From NCBI GenBank assembly GCA_958009055.1, contig OY253650.1, positions 62,001 through 126,000 on the forward strand: DNA of 64,000 bases, in the 5' to 3' direction. The position numbers and the translations under genes were made by a program. Origin of the DNA: Choricystis sp. odSpoLacu1 (taxonomy: Eukaryota > Chlorophyta > Trebouxiophyceae). The stretch's first letter is position 1, and every line of letters starts with the position of its first letter. The notes under the pieces are model-generated. The model saw nothing but the letters and a program-made list of their open reading frames with translations. It made no database searches and was not told the DNA's origin. This document shows positions 43,100 through 53,228 of this stretch, in pieces.

Positions 43100-44783
43100 T
43101 CAAAACAGGCCCTTGTGCTTGCAGAACACGACGATCAGCACAAACACAAGCAGCGCCCCCATGGACGACCCCACGGCGGTGGCGACGAAGACGGGGTAGG
43201 ATTCTTCATTCTTGTTGTGGAGGTTCATGCCAAAGATGCCTGAAATGGCGGCGACCATGCCCACAGCAAACGTGGCCGCCGTCAGCATGAGGTCCAGGCG
43301 GATAAGCTGGTTGCGGTGGTTGTCGAGCTCGATGTTGATGTAGTCCTGGTGTGTGTGTGGGGGGGGTGGGGGGTGGGTGATCAGAAACAAGGAAAAACAC
43401 ACACACACGTGGATCCACCGAACCTTCTCTCGCTGTTTTATCGAGTCCCCCTCTCTCTCTCTCCTTCTCACCTCTGTGTCATCAATGTACTCGCACAGCG
43501 TCTGCAGCCGGTTGTACGTGTTGTCCACCTGCATGAAATAGGTCTCCAGCACTTGTTCAACCTGTTGGGTGGGAGGGAGGGTGGGTGGTGCGTCGGGCGG
43601 TCGGGAGAGGGAGCGAAAGCTCCCCGCTGCCTCCCTCCGTCCCTCCTCCACCCACCTGCGCGATCTCGCCCTCATCCCGCTCGTGCTCCTCCTCCAGCAG
43701 CTCCAGGGCGGCGGGCACGATGCCTCCTCCTCCCTGGCCGCCGCCGCCACCTTCCCCCGGGGTGGGGGACGCGTCGTCGCGCTGGCGCACGGGCGGCGTC
43801 GCGCCGTCCACGCCGCGCTCGGCCGCGGCCACCGACCGCTCCCGGTCCAGCTCATCCAGCGCGCGCGCCGTCAGGTTCATGTCGTGCATGTCGGCGTCGT
43901 CATCCAGAATCTTTTCCAGGACTTCGCGCAGGGTCTCGGTGCGCGTCGTCAAACGCACCAAACGCGTTTTCACCCGCCGCACCCGCTCCAAGTTCGCGGT
44001 GTTGACGCTGGCAGTCAGGTCGTCCAGGGCGGGGTGGGCGGCGGCCTCCAGGTCGCCGGCCAGGCCCTCCAGGTGGGCGCACACGGCTTCGAGGGCGACT
44101 TCGAGGGCGCGCAGCTCGAACGGTGTGTCGGCCGCGCGCGCCGCGGCGCGAGCCGCGGCGTCGCCACCGTCGGCGGAGGCGGCGGCAGCGGCGGCAGCGG
44201 CGGCGTCCCCGCCACCGCCACCACCACCAGGGCCGTCGCCACCATCGGCAGACGGCAGCGTCGTCGCGGGGGCGGCGGCCAGCCGGCGGCTCAATTCTGC
44301 AACAAACGGCGCCACCGCCCCGTCATCCGCATTCGTCACCAGCACATAGGTGGACGTGATGACCGCCTTCACAAACTCGATGTTGACGACGAGGGCGGCG
44401 TCACGGCAGAGGATGGCGGAGGGATAGTACGCGTGGAGGTGAGGGTCCAGCAAACGCAAATCACGGGCCTGCACCCCCAGCTCCGCCGCCAGGCGCCCCT
44501 TGTCCGCCTTGATGACGGAGGCCGTGCCCGCGGTGTCGACGCGGAGCCAGGTGCGGGAGCCGAGGGCGGACGCCGCAGACTTGGCGCGCGGGGGGAGGAA
44601 GGAGGCGCCGACGCCGGCGCCGTTGCCGCCGCCGCGTTGGGACAGGGCGCCAGGCTCACCTCCCGACGAGAAGAAGGGGGGGCGTCCCTCGGACGAGGGG
44701 CGGGTGGCGGCGCCCGCGTCGGAGGTGGCGCCTTCGTCGGCGGGGGGGGAGGCGCGCCGGCCGGCGCGGGCGAAGAAGGGCAT
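43100..44783 (-). CDS. MRS2-type magnesium transporter
   Basis: Exons 43656-44783, 43472-43561 and 43100-43345, 487 aa. The core contains WLRVDTAGTASVIKADKGRL, ARDLRLLDPHLHAYYPSAIL, VVNIEFVKAVITSTYVLVTN, PFELRALEVALEAVCAHLEG and TRTETLREVLEKILDDDADM. A long helix (VEQVLETYFMQVDNTYNRLQ, then LCEYIDDTEDYINIELDNHR) leads to two membrane helices joined by ISGIFGMNLHN, holding the GMN filter motif. The tail is short and basic. MRS2 proteins are pentameric Mg2+ channels of mitochondria, plastids or vacuoles. There is a Pro/Ser-rich N-terminus but no clear presequence. Confidence 0.92.
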
Positions 44784-45100
44784 TGGTGGCGTGTGTGTGT
44801 GTTTGCAGGGCCTGCTCTGTGCCAACGCGTGGGCGGCGGGCGCGTGCGGTGTGCGAAAGCTGCCCGCAAATTGAGCACAATTTTGACGGGCGAAGAATGC
44901 GCTCTTCACCCGCAGCGTTGTTTTTTCACTCCTGCGACCACAACACCGCCCAATTCTTCTTCTGCTGTGCCTCTCCCCGCGTCCTACGCGTGCCTGGCAA
45001 GCGAGCCACTCCTCCTCTCACCCTCCCCACAGTCTCCGTGCGCCTGTGGGACACGCCAGGCGCGCCACAGATCGCAGCCCACTTTTTCCGCCTCGACACA
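44784..45100. promoter_or_regulatory. Divergent intergenic region between MRS2 and ISD11 genes
   Basis: About 317 bp containing both promoters. Mixed composition; nothing specific recognised. Confidence 0.45.
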
Positions 45101-45170
45101 ATGCCGCGCACGCCGGCCACCGTGCGCGCCATGTACCGCGCCTTCCTGAGGACAGGTGAGAGTGGGGAGG

Positions 45171-45219
<49 letters not shown>

Positions 45220-45573
45220 CACCCCCGCCAGGAGACGTGCGCAGCCGCGGAGCCACGCACCCCCTCCAACGCCCTCCCCCCCCCCCCCTCCCCCCAACCC
45301 CCCCACTCCACTCCACCACTCCACTCAGGCGCCTCCTTTCCCAACTACAATGTGCGCGAGTACGTGCGCCGCCGCGCGGGGGAGAGGTTCCGCGAGGGCG
45401 CCGCCCTGGACGCCTCGGCCGCTGACTCTGCCTTCACGACCGCGGGCGAAGAGCTGGCCGCCGCCCGGCGCCAGGCCGCCGTGTTTGGGCTGTACCACCG
45501 CCCCCAGCGGTCCATCATGGATGTGCTGACGACGGAGCAGCATTTGGCCAGGGAGGCGGGCAAAGCGGTGTGA
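45101..45573 (+). CDS. LYRM4: LYR-motif protein, ISD11/LYRM4-like
   Basis: Exons 45101-45155 and 45329-45573 (phase 1), 99 aa. It reads ATVRAMYRAFLRTGASFPNY then NVREYVRRRAGERFREG, matching the helix with the LYR motif (here MYR) and the ...FPNYNVREY...RR...FRE... block of ISD11. A third helix with LAAARRQAAVFGLYHRPQRS follows. ISD11 binds and stabilises the mitochondrial cysteine desulphurase NFS1 in iron-sulphur cluster synthesis, together with mitochondrial ACP. Other LYR proteins are possible, but the central block favours ISD11. Confidence 0.85.
45173..45217 (+). repeat. (GT)n microsatellite in ISD11 intron
   Basis: About 22 GT units immediately after the 5' splice site of the single ISD11 intron. 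Confidence 0.95.
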
Positions 45574-45769
45574 ACAGAGAAAAGGTGGTGCGTGTTGTTT
45601 TGTTTTTGCACCTTTCCCCCTGTGTGCGCCTGTGTCTCTTCCTGTGTAGTCCTTCTCCCATTGATTTTCTTGCTCAACCGTGGTTGGGAGGCTGCCACGT
45701 GGCCGCGTTACAGAAAAGAATCCAAAAACAAGCAACCCTCTCGTCTCCACCCCCCCCCCCCCCCGACAA

Positions 45770-46948
45770 TCACACCCCACCATCCCCCCGCCTCCTCTCC
45801 CGGTTGGCGGCCGCCCCCTCCTCAAACAGGGCGGCATCCAGCCTGGCCCGCGCCGCCGCCGCGCGCACGCGGAAGGTGGATTGAGGGTCGAGGCCGGGGG
45901 GGAGCAGCATGCCGCCCGCGCCTTCAGGGGGAGCGGTCATGATCAGGGGGCCCCGCCCGCGGCGCGACCCGGTGTGCGTGACGCCCCCGGTGGCGGTGGA
46001 TGAAGGGGCGGCGGCGGCGCGCCCTCCTCCTCCGCCGCCCGCAAGCGCGTGCCCCGCCGACTCGCGCCCCAGGGCGGCCGCATCAGCGCGCAGCGCGTCC
46101 ATGGAGTTGCGGTGCAGGTTGGGGGGGCGGGGCTCGGTGAGGGGGGCGGGGTGGGGCTGGGGTGGCGACGACGACGGTGGCGGCGCGGCGGCGGCGGCCG
46201 CCGCCGCGCCGCGCGCTGCCGCCGCGCCCCGCCCCGCCCCCCCACCGCCTCCACCCGCCGCCGCCCCGATCGGCGGCCCAAGCTCCGCCCCCACCACCCG
46301 CACCGTGTCGTGGAACGCTGCCCAGTTGACGCGGCGCTTGAGGTCGGGGGTTTCGGAGGGCGGCGCGACGATCGACACAAACGAGTGGCCCTCCCGCACG
46401 TCGCGCGCCGCCGAAAACACGCGGGACCGCACCACGTTGGAGGAGGTGCAGTAGCGGTAGCCTTCCACACTGACCGCGATGGAGGCGTCCGCGTCGCGCA
46501 GGCGGCCGGCGGGGGTGAGCCAGCCGGCGAGGGGGGAGGTCGGCGTGATGACGTGTTTGTACACAATGGGCAGCCACAGCAGCGGCCTGTCCGAGCCGTC
46601 GCCATAGCCCACGTCCAGCGTCAGCACCTCAAAGTCGTCGGGCTCGCCCGGGGTGAAGGCGGCAGCGGCGGCGGCGGCGCGGGGGCCGCTGCCCGGGCGC
46701 CAGCGATACAGGTAGGCTTTCACGCACACTTCAATCGTTTGGCTCGGGTACGTGTCCCCCACCCTGAACATCAGGGCGGTCGCCCCACGCCGCGTGCGGG
46801 CCAGGCAGAGGGCGTCCGAGATGACGAGCGTGTTTTCGCCGAGGAGGGGGTAGGGCGCGACTTTGGCAGCGCGCCCGACAACCGCACGTGACAGGGCGGG
46901 GGGGGGGAGCATGGCGCAGCCGTCCAGGGGTTCGACGTCGTGCAGGCT

Positions 46949-46990
<42 letters not shown>

Positions 46991-48648
46991 TGTGTGTCGG
47001 TTGGTGGTGGTGGTGGTGGTGGTGTGTGGGTGAATGAAAATGTGTTTTTGTTTCACTGTTTTTTTCTCTCTGCCCCCCACCCCCTCCTGTCCCAACAACT
47101 CACCGATCGATGTCCACCACGTAGCGCGGTGCAGTCGCCCCGGGCGACGGCGCCGAGATCATGCGCGCAAACTTGGCGCCCCACACGATGTCCCAGGGCA
47201 GGAAGGAGCGCCTCGCCATGAACGGGTTGCCAAACTCGGTGGTTGCTTCAAGAGAGACGACGATCTCTGCCGCCGCGTCCACCAGGGAGTCGTGCGTGTG
47301 GCCGTGCAGGGGGGAGGCTTCATCAATGATGTGTTCGATGATGAGGGGCAGGATGAAGGCGCCGTCGATGTAGCCTGGTGGGGGTGAGAAAAAGGTGAGC
47401 GCGTTTTTTCTTCTTCTTCGTTTTCCCTTCCTCCCTCCCCTTCTCTCCCCTCTCTCTCCGTACCGATGCTCAGCTCCTCGATGCGCACGGGGATGAACTC
47501 GCCCTCCGCCGTCGTACGCCCCGCGCCCCACGTGTACAGGAAGGCTTTCACTTTGGGCTCCACGACGGGGGTGGACTGAGAGTGTGGTGAAGCGGGTTGG
47601 CACAAACGCTGCGCGAAAACGAAACAAACACACCAACACCCCCTCCCTTCTTCCCGGGTTGGCACAAACGCTGCGCGAAAACGAAACAAACAAACACACC
47701 AACACCCCCTCCCTTCTTCCCACCTACTCACCTGCATGTCGCACACCCGGAAACAAAATTTGAGCACGCCGTCCCGGCGAGCAATCGTGGCAACTTCAGA
47801 AATAGCAACCGTGCGCGCGCGGTGCTGGGGGTGGGAGATGCGAGCAAACACGAGCCCAATGACGACCGCCTCCGTGACGATGGCCACCAGGACGTGGATG
47901 ATTAGGAGAGGGAGGGCGAGGGGGCAGTCGTTGGGGGCGGTGTTGCCGTAGCCTAGGTGGGTGGATGGGTGGGTGGTGTTGATTTTTCTTGTTCTGTCCT
48001 TTCACTCCCCCCAATCCTCCGTGCCCTCCACACCACACTCCCTCACCAATCGTCTGCGTCTTGGCGATGGAGAACAGGAACGCCGTCGCAAACGTGCGCC
48101 CACTGTCCTGCGAGGCAGAGAGGCAGCGCGGGTCTGCGTTCCACGCCGCCCACCACAGCGCCGCAAACACCACAAAGATGAACAGGTAGAGCGCCGCCAC
48201 CGCCAGCAGCAGCCAGGACAACGACAGCTGCAGCGTGGACACGAAGAAGTCGTGCATGAGGGCGTGAGCTTTCATGCGCCAGGGACTCGCAAACTGCACC
48301 CGACTCTGCCCCAGGCGGGAGCCGCCATGGATGAGGGAGGGGTGGCGGGCGCGCTCTCGTGCGCCGGTGGCGTAGCCTGTGCGTGTGTGTGTGGGGGGTG
48401 GGCGGGTGGGTTTTTTTTGTGTCGTGTGGCAACCACGTGACTGCGCCCCACACACGTGCCCTCCTCCCACCATGAAACACACACTCACCCCGCCCCCTGT
48501 CCGGCGCCCACAGCCGCTGCGCCACAAACCCGGAGTCGCTGCTGGCGTCGGAGAAGGCGTCGGCTGTGCCGTCCTTCTCGCTGATGGTCGCCGCGCGCAG
48601 CCGGTCGGGCAGCGTGGTGGCGGTCGCCCGCCGCGCTGGTTCGGCCAT
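45770..48648 (-). CDS. Inward-rectifier (Kir-type) potassium channel with two tandem cytoplasmic domains
   Basis: Six exons: 48489-48648, 48047-48376, 47732-47952, 47464-47575, 47104-47374 and 45770-46946; 756 aa. M1 spans about residues 103-131 (LSLSWLLLAVAALYLFIFVV), the pore helix and filter read FSIAKTQTIGYGNTAPNDCP (TIGYG at 162-166), and M2 ends VVIGLVFARISHP. The first IRK_C domain (about 205-365) has IARRDGVLKFCFRVCDMQ, IIEHIIDEASPLHG, AAEIVVSLEATTEFG and WDIVWGAKFARMI. A second copy (about 400-583) has LVISDALCLARTRRGATALM, FRVGDTYPSQTIEVCVKAYL, VITPTSPLAGW and NWAAFHDTVRVV. The last 170 residues are Gly/Ala/Pro-rich. Kir channels gate K+ as tetramers; two domains per subunit is not the usual plan. 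Confidence 0.88.
46949..47022 (-). repeat. GT and GGT microsatellites in Kir-channel intron 5
   Basis: On the plus strand, a GT run (from 46949, about 38 bp) is followed shortly by a GGT run (about 46999-47022), all inside the 157-nt intron between exons 5 and 6. Confidence 0.9.
47594..47720 (-). repeat. Tandem duplication of about 62 bp in Kir-channel intron 3
   Basis: Copy 1 at 47594-47655 and copy 2 at 47656-47720 both start GGGTTGGCACAAACGCTGCG on the plus strand and differ by a 4-bp AAAC addition in an AAAC run. Together they make up most of the 156-nt intron. Confidence 0.92.
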
Positions 48649-48863
48649 GGCGGACGATGTGTGGCGTGCCCCTGCGCAAGCGACCAGAGAGAGGCGCGGG
48701 AGAGGAAAAAAAAACAAAAACGAAATGTGTTTGTGAGAAAAATCTAATTGAGACAAAAGCCCGCTGCGTGTTTCTGCGACCCCGCTTTCCCCAAGCGCCC
48801 CGAGGGCGCGCCCGGGCCACGCGTGCTCGTCTCTCGAACAACACACAGGGACGCTCGTTCCCC

Positions 48864-49598
48864 ATGGAGGACGCGGCGGCCGCCGTCACCGCGGCGCGTG
48901 CAGCGTCGACGCTCCTCAACCTGCCGCTCACCGCGTCCGCTGCCGCCGTGGCCTACCTGCACGCCTGGCACGCACGAGCGGTTGGTGGAGAGTGCGAAGC
49001 ACCACCTCCACCCGGCCGGGCTGCAGCGGTCGCCCTGCTGCTGGCGTGCAAAGCGTGCGCGCCGTCCCCCCTGCGCTGCTGCGACGCGGTCAACGCGGCG
49101 GCTGTCGTCACAGCGGGTGTCGGTGCCTGGAAAAACGCTGCAGAGGCGGCCGGGCTGGCGCTGCCGGAGGGCGGGGGGGGCGGGTTGCCGCCCCCCCCTG
49201 TTACAGGAAAAGCGTACACCACCGCCAAGCTCGCCCTCCTGGCCGATGAAACCGCCCTGCTGGCCGCGCTGCGGTACGAGCCGGTGCCGCCCACGCCGCC
49301 ACCGCACGCGCGCGTGTTGAACGTGTGCCGGCTGGTGCGCGTGCCGCGGCCGGTCGCGCGGGCAGCAGCTGTCCTCGCAAATGACGTGTGCGTCCTCCTG
49401 CCAGCCGCCGACATCGCCGTCGTCAGCGCGGCCTGCGTGGAAGCCGCGTCCAGGCTGACGGGGATAAAGGTCGACGCTGACCCCGGGTGGCGCGCCGCGG
49501 TTGGTGGCGACGAGGCGGCGGTGGCAGAGGCGGCTGCCACCCTGTGCGCCGCGGTGCAGGCGGCGTGGGCGGCGAGGCAGGGTGGTGTAGATGGTTAG
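48864..49598 (+). CDS. Cyclin-like protein (cyclin Q/L/T-type fold)
   Basis: Single exon, 244 aa. The first cyclin repeat shows AASTLLNLPLTASAAAVAYL, then AVALLLACKACAPSPLRCCD as the helix that carries the conserved Lys, and later LADETALLAALRYEPVPPTP as the E-x-x-LL-x-x-L-x-F/Y signature that opens helix 5. The second repeat includes ARAAAVLANDVCVLLPAADI and AVVSAACVEAASRL. This order fits transcription-type cyclins (Q, L, K, T), which activate CDKs such as CDK10 or CDK12. The subfamily is not certain. It is divergent from the Kir channel gene, 215 bp away. Confidence 0.68.
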   Translation: MEDAAAAVTAARAASTLLNLPLTASAAAVAYLHAWHARAVGGECEAPPPPGRAAAVALLLACKACAPSPLRCCDAVNAAAVVTAGVGAWKNAAEAAGLALPEGGGGGLPPPPVTGKAYTTAKLALLADETALLAALRYEPVPPTPPPHARVLNVCRLVRVPRPVARAAAVLANDVCVLLPAADIAVVSAACVEAASRLTGIKVDADPGWRAAVGGDEAAVAEAAATLCAAVQAAWAARQGGVDG

Positions 49599-49762
49599 AT
49601 TTTGTGTGAGCACTGACAGTTCTTTGTGTTGAGCGCAGCGGGAGCAGTGGGGGAGGGAGGGTTGAAGAAACAAAACGACGCGGCCACTCTCCTTTCTCAA
49701 TTTGCGGAAAGAGGCTTCCCCTCCCGCCGCGCGTTCGCCCGTCTCCCCCCTCACACACCATC

Positions 49763-50323
49763 ATGATCATCCCGGTCCGGTGCTTCACGTGCGGCAAGGT
49801 GAGAAGAGGGAGAGTGGGCGGGAGCGAGGGCGCTCCAATTCACGCCGGCGGCCCCCACAACACGCCGGCGTGCTGCGGACCGCGCACCGCGTCGCGGGGG
49901 CGTGTGTCTCCTCCTAAGCATGCAGCTGGAACACCAGAGAGACGTGCCTGCGCGGCGCGGCTGCCAGCGCGCGGCGCAGCGGCGTCACCCGCGCTCAGCC
50001 GTCCCTCCCGCATTTGGGAAAACACACTCCTCCCCTCCTTCCCCTCCTCCCAGGTCATCGGCAACAAGTGGGACACCTACCTGGAGCTGCTGCAAGCCGA
50101 ATACAGCGAGAGGTAAGAGAGCGCGTGCGTGTGTGGGGCGAAAGCGGCGTGCAACGGGCGAACAAACACACACAACCGACCTTCCCCCACCCTCGACCCA
50201 CACAGCGACGCCCTGGACGCGCTCGGCCTCTCCCGCTACTGCTGCCGCCGCATGCTGATGACACACGTGGATCTGATCGAACGCCTGCTGGCGTACAACA
50301 CGCTGGAGCGGCAGGACCAGTGA
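49763..50323 (+). CDS. RPB10: RNA polymerases I/II/III shared subunit RPABC5 (RPB10)
   Basis: Exons 49763-49798, 50054-50112 and 50206-50323, 70 aa, the standard length. It starts [20 protein letters not shown] with the first zinc-binding CxxC, and then has [20 protein letters not shown] with the CC pair of the second half-site. It binds one Zn2+ and bridges large subunits in all three nuclear RNA polymerases. The identity is unambiguous despite its size. Confidence 0.98.
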
Positions 50324-50529
50324 GCGAGAGAAAAAGACAGTGTGTTTTTTTTTCCTTGTCCTCGTTTGTTTTTCCCTCTCTGCCGTGTATCTGTAACTCA
50401 AATGAGTGTGTACTGCCTTTTTCATGCATGGGGGGGAGTCGAGGGACCTTTTTTGATTTTCCATTTTGCACGCGCTCACGAAAAAAAAAAAAATCCGCCT
50501 CGCAAAAAAACCCTCTCCCTTCTCTCTCT

Positions 50530-52798
50530 TCACACCCGCACCACATCCACCCGGCACCGATCCATGACGCCGTGGGGGGCGTCGTCGTCGTCGTCCCCGC
50601 CCCGGGCCAGGGCCAGGGGGGCGAGGGAGAGGATGGCGAGCGTGCCAGCGCCGCCACCCCCTTTCACCGCGCGCCCCGGGTTGACCGCCACCGCCGCCGC
50701 CGCGGGTGGAGGCGCCGGGTCCCCCTCCATCGTCACCGCGGAGGCGTCCGCGGTGGCCACCCGGGCGAAAGGGGTGAGGTCGGACGGCAGGATGAGGACG
50801 TCGGGAGCAACGCGCATCGCGATCCCACCCCCCTCCCCGGTGCCTGCCGCCGCCTCTGCATCGAAGAAGGAGCCCGGGGCAGGCGGGTAGAGAGGGTAGT
50901 AGCACGCCTGCTCCAGTAGGGCGGCCGCCAGGGAGGCCAGGCGGTCCCGGGGCGGGGCGGAGGAGGTGGTGGGGCCGCCCGCCGCCTCGGCGCGCGACAG
51001 GTCTTTCAGGATGTCGTGCCCAGAGACGCCGATCACCAGGCCCGCGCCCAGGGAAAAGGTGGCGGGATTGGGCACCGCCACCACGTTGGCCGGGGTGGAG
51101 GGCGGCAGGGGGAGGGCGGGCGTGGGGAAGGACGGGACCGCGGTCGCGTCGCGCGGGGACGGCACGAGCACGATCGGCGGCACCGCCCGCCCAGCGCTCG
51201 CTTCAGACTCTGCAAAGGCGGCCAGGCGGGACACGATCTCGGTTTCGAAGACGTCGTCGAACATGCGGTCCAGGGTGGAGGCGCCCGGGGCGTCGGCGTC
51301 AACGAACGGACCGATCAAAATTAACGTGTCGGCCGGCCGTTCGACCGACCCGTCGTCTCCCGCCGCGCCGCGCGCGGCGCCCCGCCCGGCCGCCGCATCC
51401 AGCACGGCGTCCAGCCCCTCGTAGGCGCCGGACACGCCGTCCCCTGTGGCGAACGGGCCGGCGGCGACGAGGACGCGCAGGCCGGCGTCGCCAGTCGCGT
51501 TGGCGGCGGCGCGCAGGTCACGCTTGCGCGAGCGCGCGCGCGCGGTGGAGGTGCAGATGCCGCCACCGCGTCCGCCACCAGGGTGTGGCCGGCGGGGCAG
51601 GCGCCCGTGACGGCGACGCACTGGCCCGGGAACAGGCGCCAGGGGGCGTGGACGCGGGAGAGGTCGAGTTTGGAGCGGCCGCCGCCGTCCCCCACCCCGC
51701 CCTCGACCGCGGCCACGCCGGCCGTGGGGCGACCACCGCCGTCTCCACCGTCTGCGACCACGATGCGCCCGACCACGGTGGCGGTCGTCTGGCAGGCGGC
51801 GCCGACGGCGGCGTCCGGGGGCGGCGCGTTCGCGGCCGAGCGCGCGGCCGCAAAGGAACGAATGCGAGAGTCGACAAAAGCGGCACGCGCGGCCAACGAG
51901 TCCGTCAACAAGCGCCCAGTGGGGGGAGGGGGGCCCATCTGGGTGATGACTGTGGCGGGCGCGAGGTCGCGGGAGGGTGGGGGAGCGGGGGAGCGCGACG
52001 TCGGGGCGAAGCGTTGCCACTGCTTCACCGCGCCGCGCGCGCGACGCAAACGCAGACCCTGGCGTGGGGCCCACGGGGCCCAGGGAGGGGCGGCCAGGGC
52101 GGGTCGCAGTCGCAGGCGTCTTGGCGGTGGGGAGGGGGCGGTTGGTGTGGTCGGCCAGGACGTCGGCGGCGCTGTGGGGAGGTTGGAGGGAGGCGTTGGT
52201 TTTTTGGCGAGAGGCGTAGCGGTCGCGCGATAAGTGGTCGCCCTCTCCTCCCCCCCCCCCAACCACCACACTCACTCATCCCACGACAGGCCCACCGCCA
52301 CCGGCCGCCTGGCCGCGGACGCGGCCGCCACGGCGGCCACCCGCTCGAAGGCGGCGACGAGGGAGGGGGTGAGCTCGAACGGCGCGATGCCGCTGCGGAG
52401 AAAAAGATGGGGGGGAAAAAAGTCAGAGTTTGGGAGGTGTCAAGCCACGATGCGGGCTGCCAGGCAGATCGATCACACTCCTCTTGTCATCGCGGGGCGT
52501 GGGTGCGCAGAGCGGTGCGCGGGGGAGCCAGGCGCGCGCGGTTTTTCGATGCGAAAACGAATTGCGCGCGCGCGGCGACGCGCGGCCCGCCCGCCTCCCT
52601 CCCTCCGCCTCCTCCCTCCCCCCCACACACTACTCACGCTGCCATGGCATACGCCTCAAACTTGCGCGCAAGGCCGTCCGCGCCGCCGCCGCCGTCGGCC
52701 AGGGCGGCGAGCTTGGTGACGACGCCGTCGTCGTCGGTCGGCAGGGCGAAGCCGCGCCGGGAGAAGGCGGCCGCCACGCCGTCGCGGCTGGCCGCCAT
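50530..52798 (-). CDS. POLA2: DNA polymerase alpha B subunit (two frame breaks at CG runs)
   Basis: Exons 52638-52798, 52276-52392 and 50530-52171, about 639 aa. The N-terminal helical domain is seen in VAAAFSRRGFALPTDDDGVV. The OB fold region reads APWRLFPGQCVAVTGACPAG and HTLVADAV; the phosphoesterase-like region has LRVLVAAGPFATGDG, DTLILIGPFVDADAPGASTL and IVLVPSPRDATAVPSFP, then NPATFSLGAGLVIGVSGHDI. The coding frame changes at 52028-52044 and at 51525-51545, both CG-alternating runs; the changes compensate, and no clean intron explains them. It is the regulatory subunit of Pol alpha-primase. Confidence 0.9.
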
Positions 52799-53228
52799 GG
52801 TGGGGAGGGGCGGTATTGGTGGGGGGGAGGAGTGGAAGAGAGAGAGGGGAGGGTGCGCGGCGCAACCTAGAGAGGCGAAGAGTGTGTTTTGCTTTTCGAC
52901 CCGCGCCCTCTTCCTTTGTGTCTCGACGAGAGAGGCCTAACTAAGACTTCCACGCAAAAAAAGAATACACACATAACCACACAACGCCCCCCGAAAAAAC
53001 CACGAGATGGTGCAAGTGTGAGAACAAAAAATGACGGCTTTGTGTGTGTGGGGAGCAAACGACGAAAACAAACGCGCCGCCCCCTTTCGGAGGGAAAGGG
53101 AGAGGGCACGCAAAAGAGTGAGAGAGAGCGAGTCAGACAAAAGGCCCCGGGTGGGTGGCTCTTTGTGCGTGTGTTCTCTCTCTCCCATAAAAAACGCGAC
53201 CGCACAAAACACACACACACGCCCCGAT
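52799..53228. other. Intergenic region between POLA2 start and ACX stop
   Basis: About 430 bp, both neighbours on the minus strand. It should hold the POLA2 promoter and acyl-CoA oxidase 3' UTR. A-rich patches (AAAAAAAGAATACACACATA) occur near 52960. No gene seen. Confidence 0.5.

Noticed and set aside
43569..45149. 526-codon plus-strand ORF
   Set aside because: Antisense to the intron-containing MRS2 gene, with Gly/Arg-rich composition and no domain.
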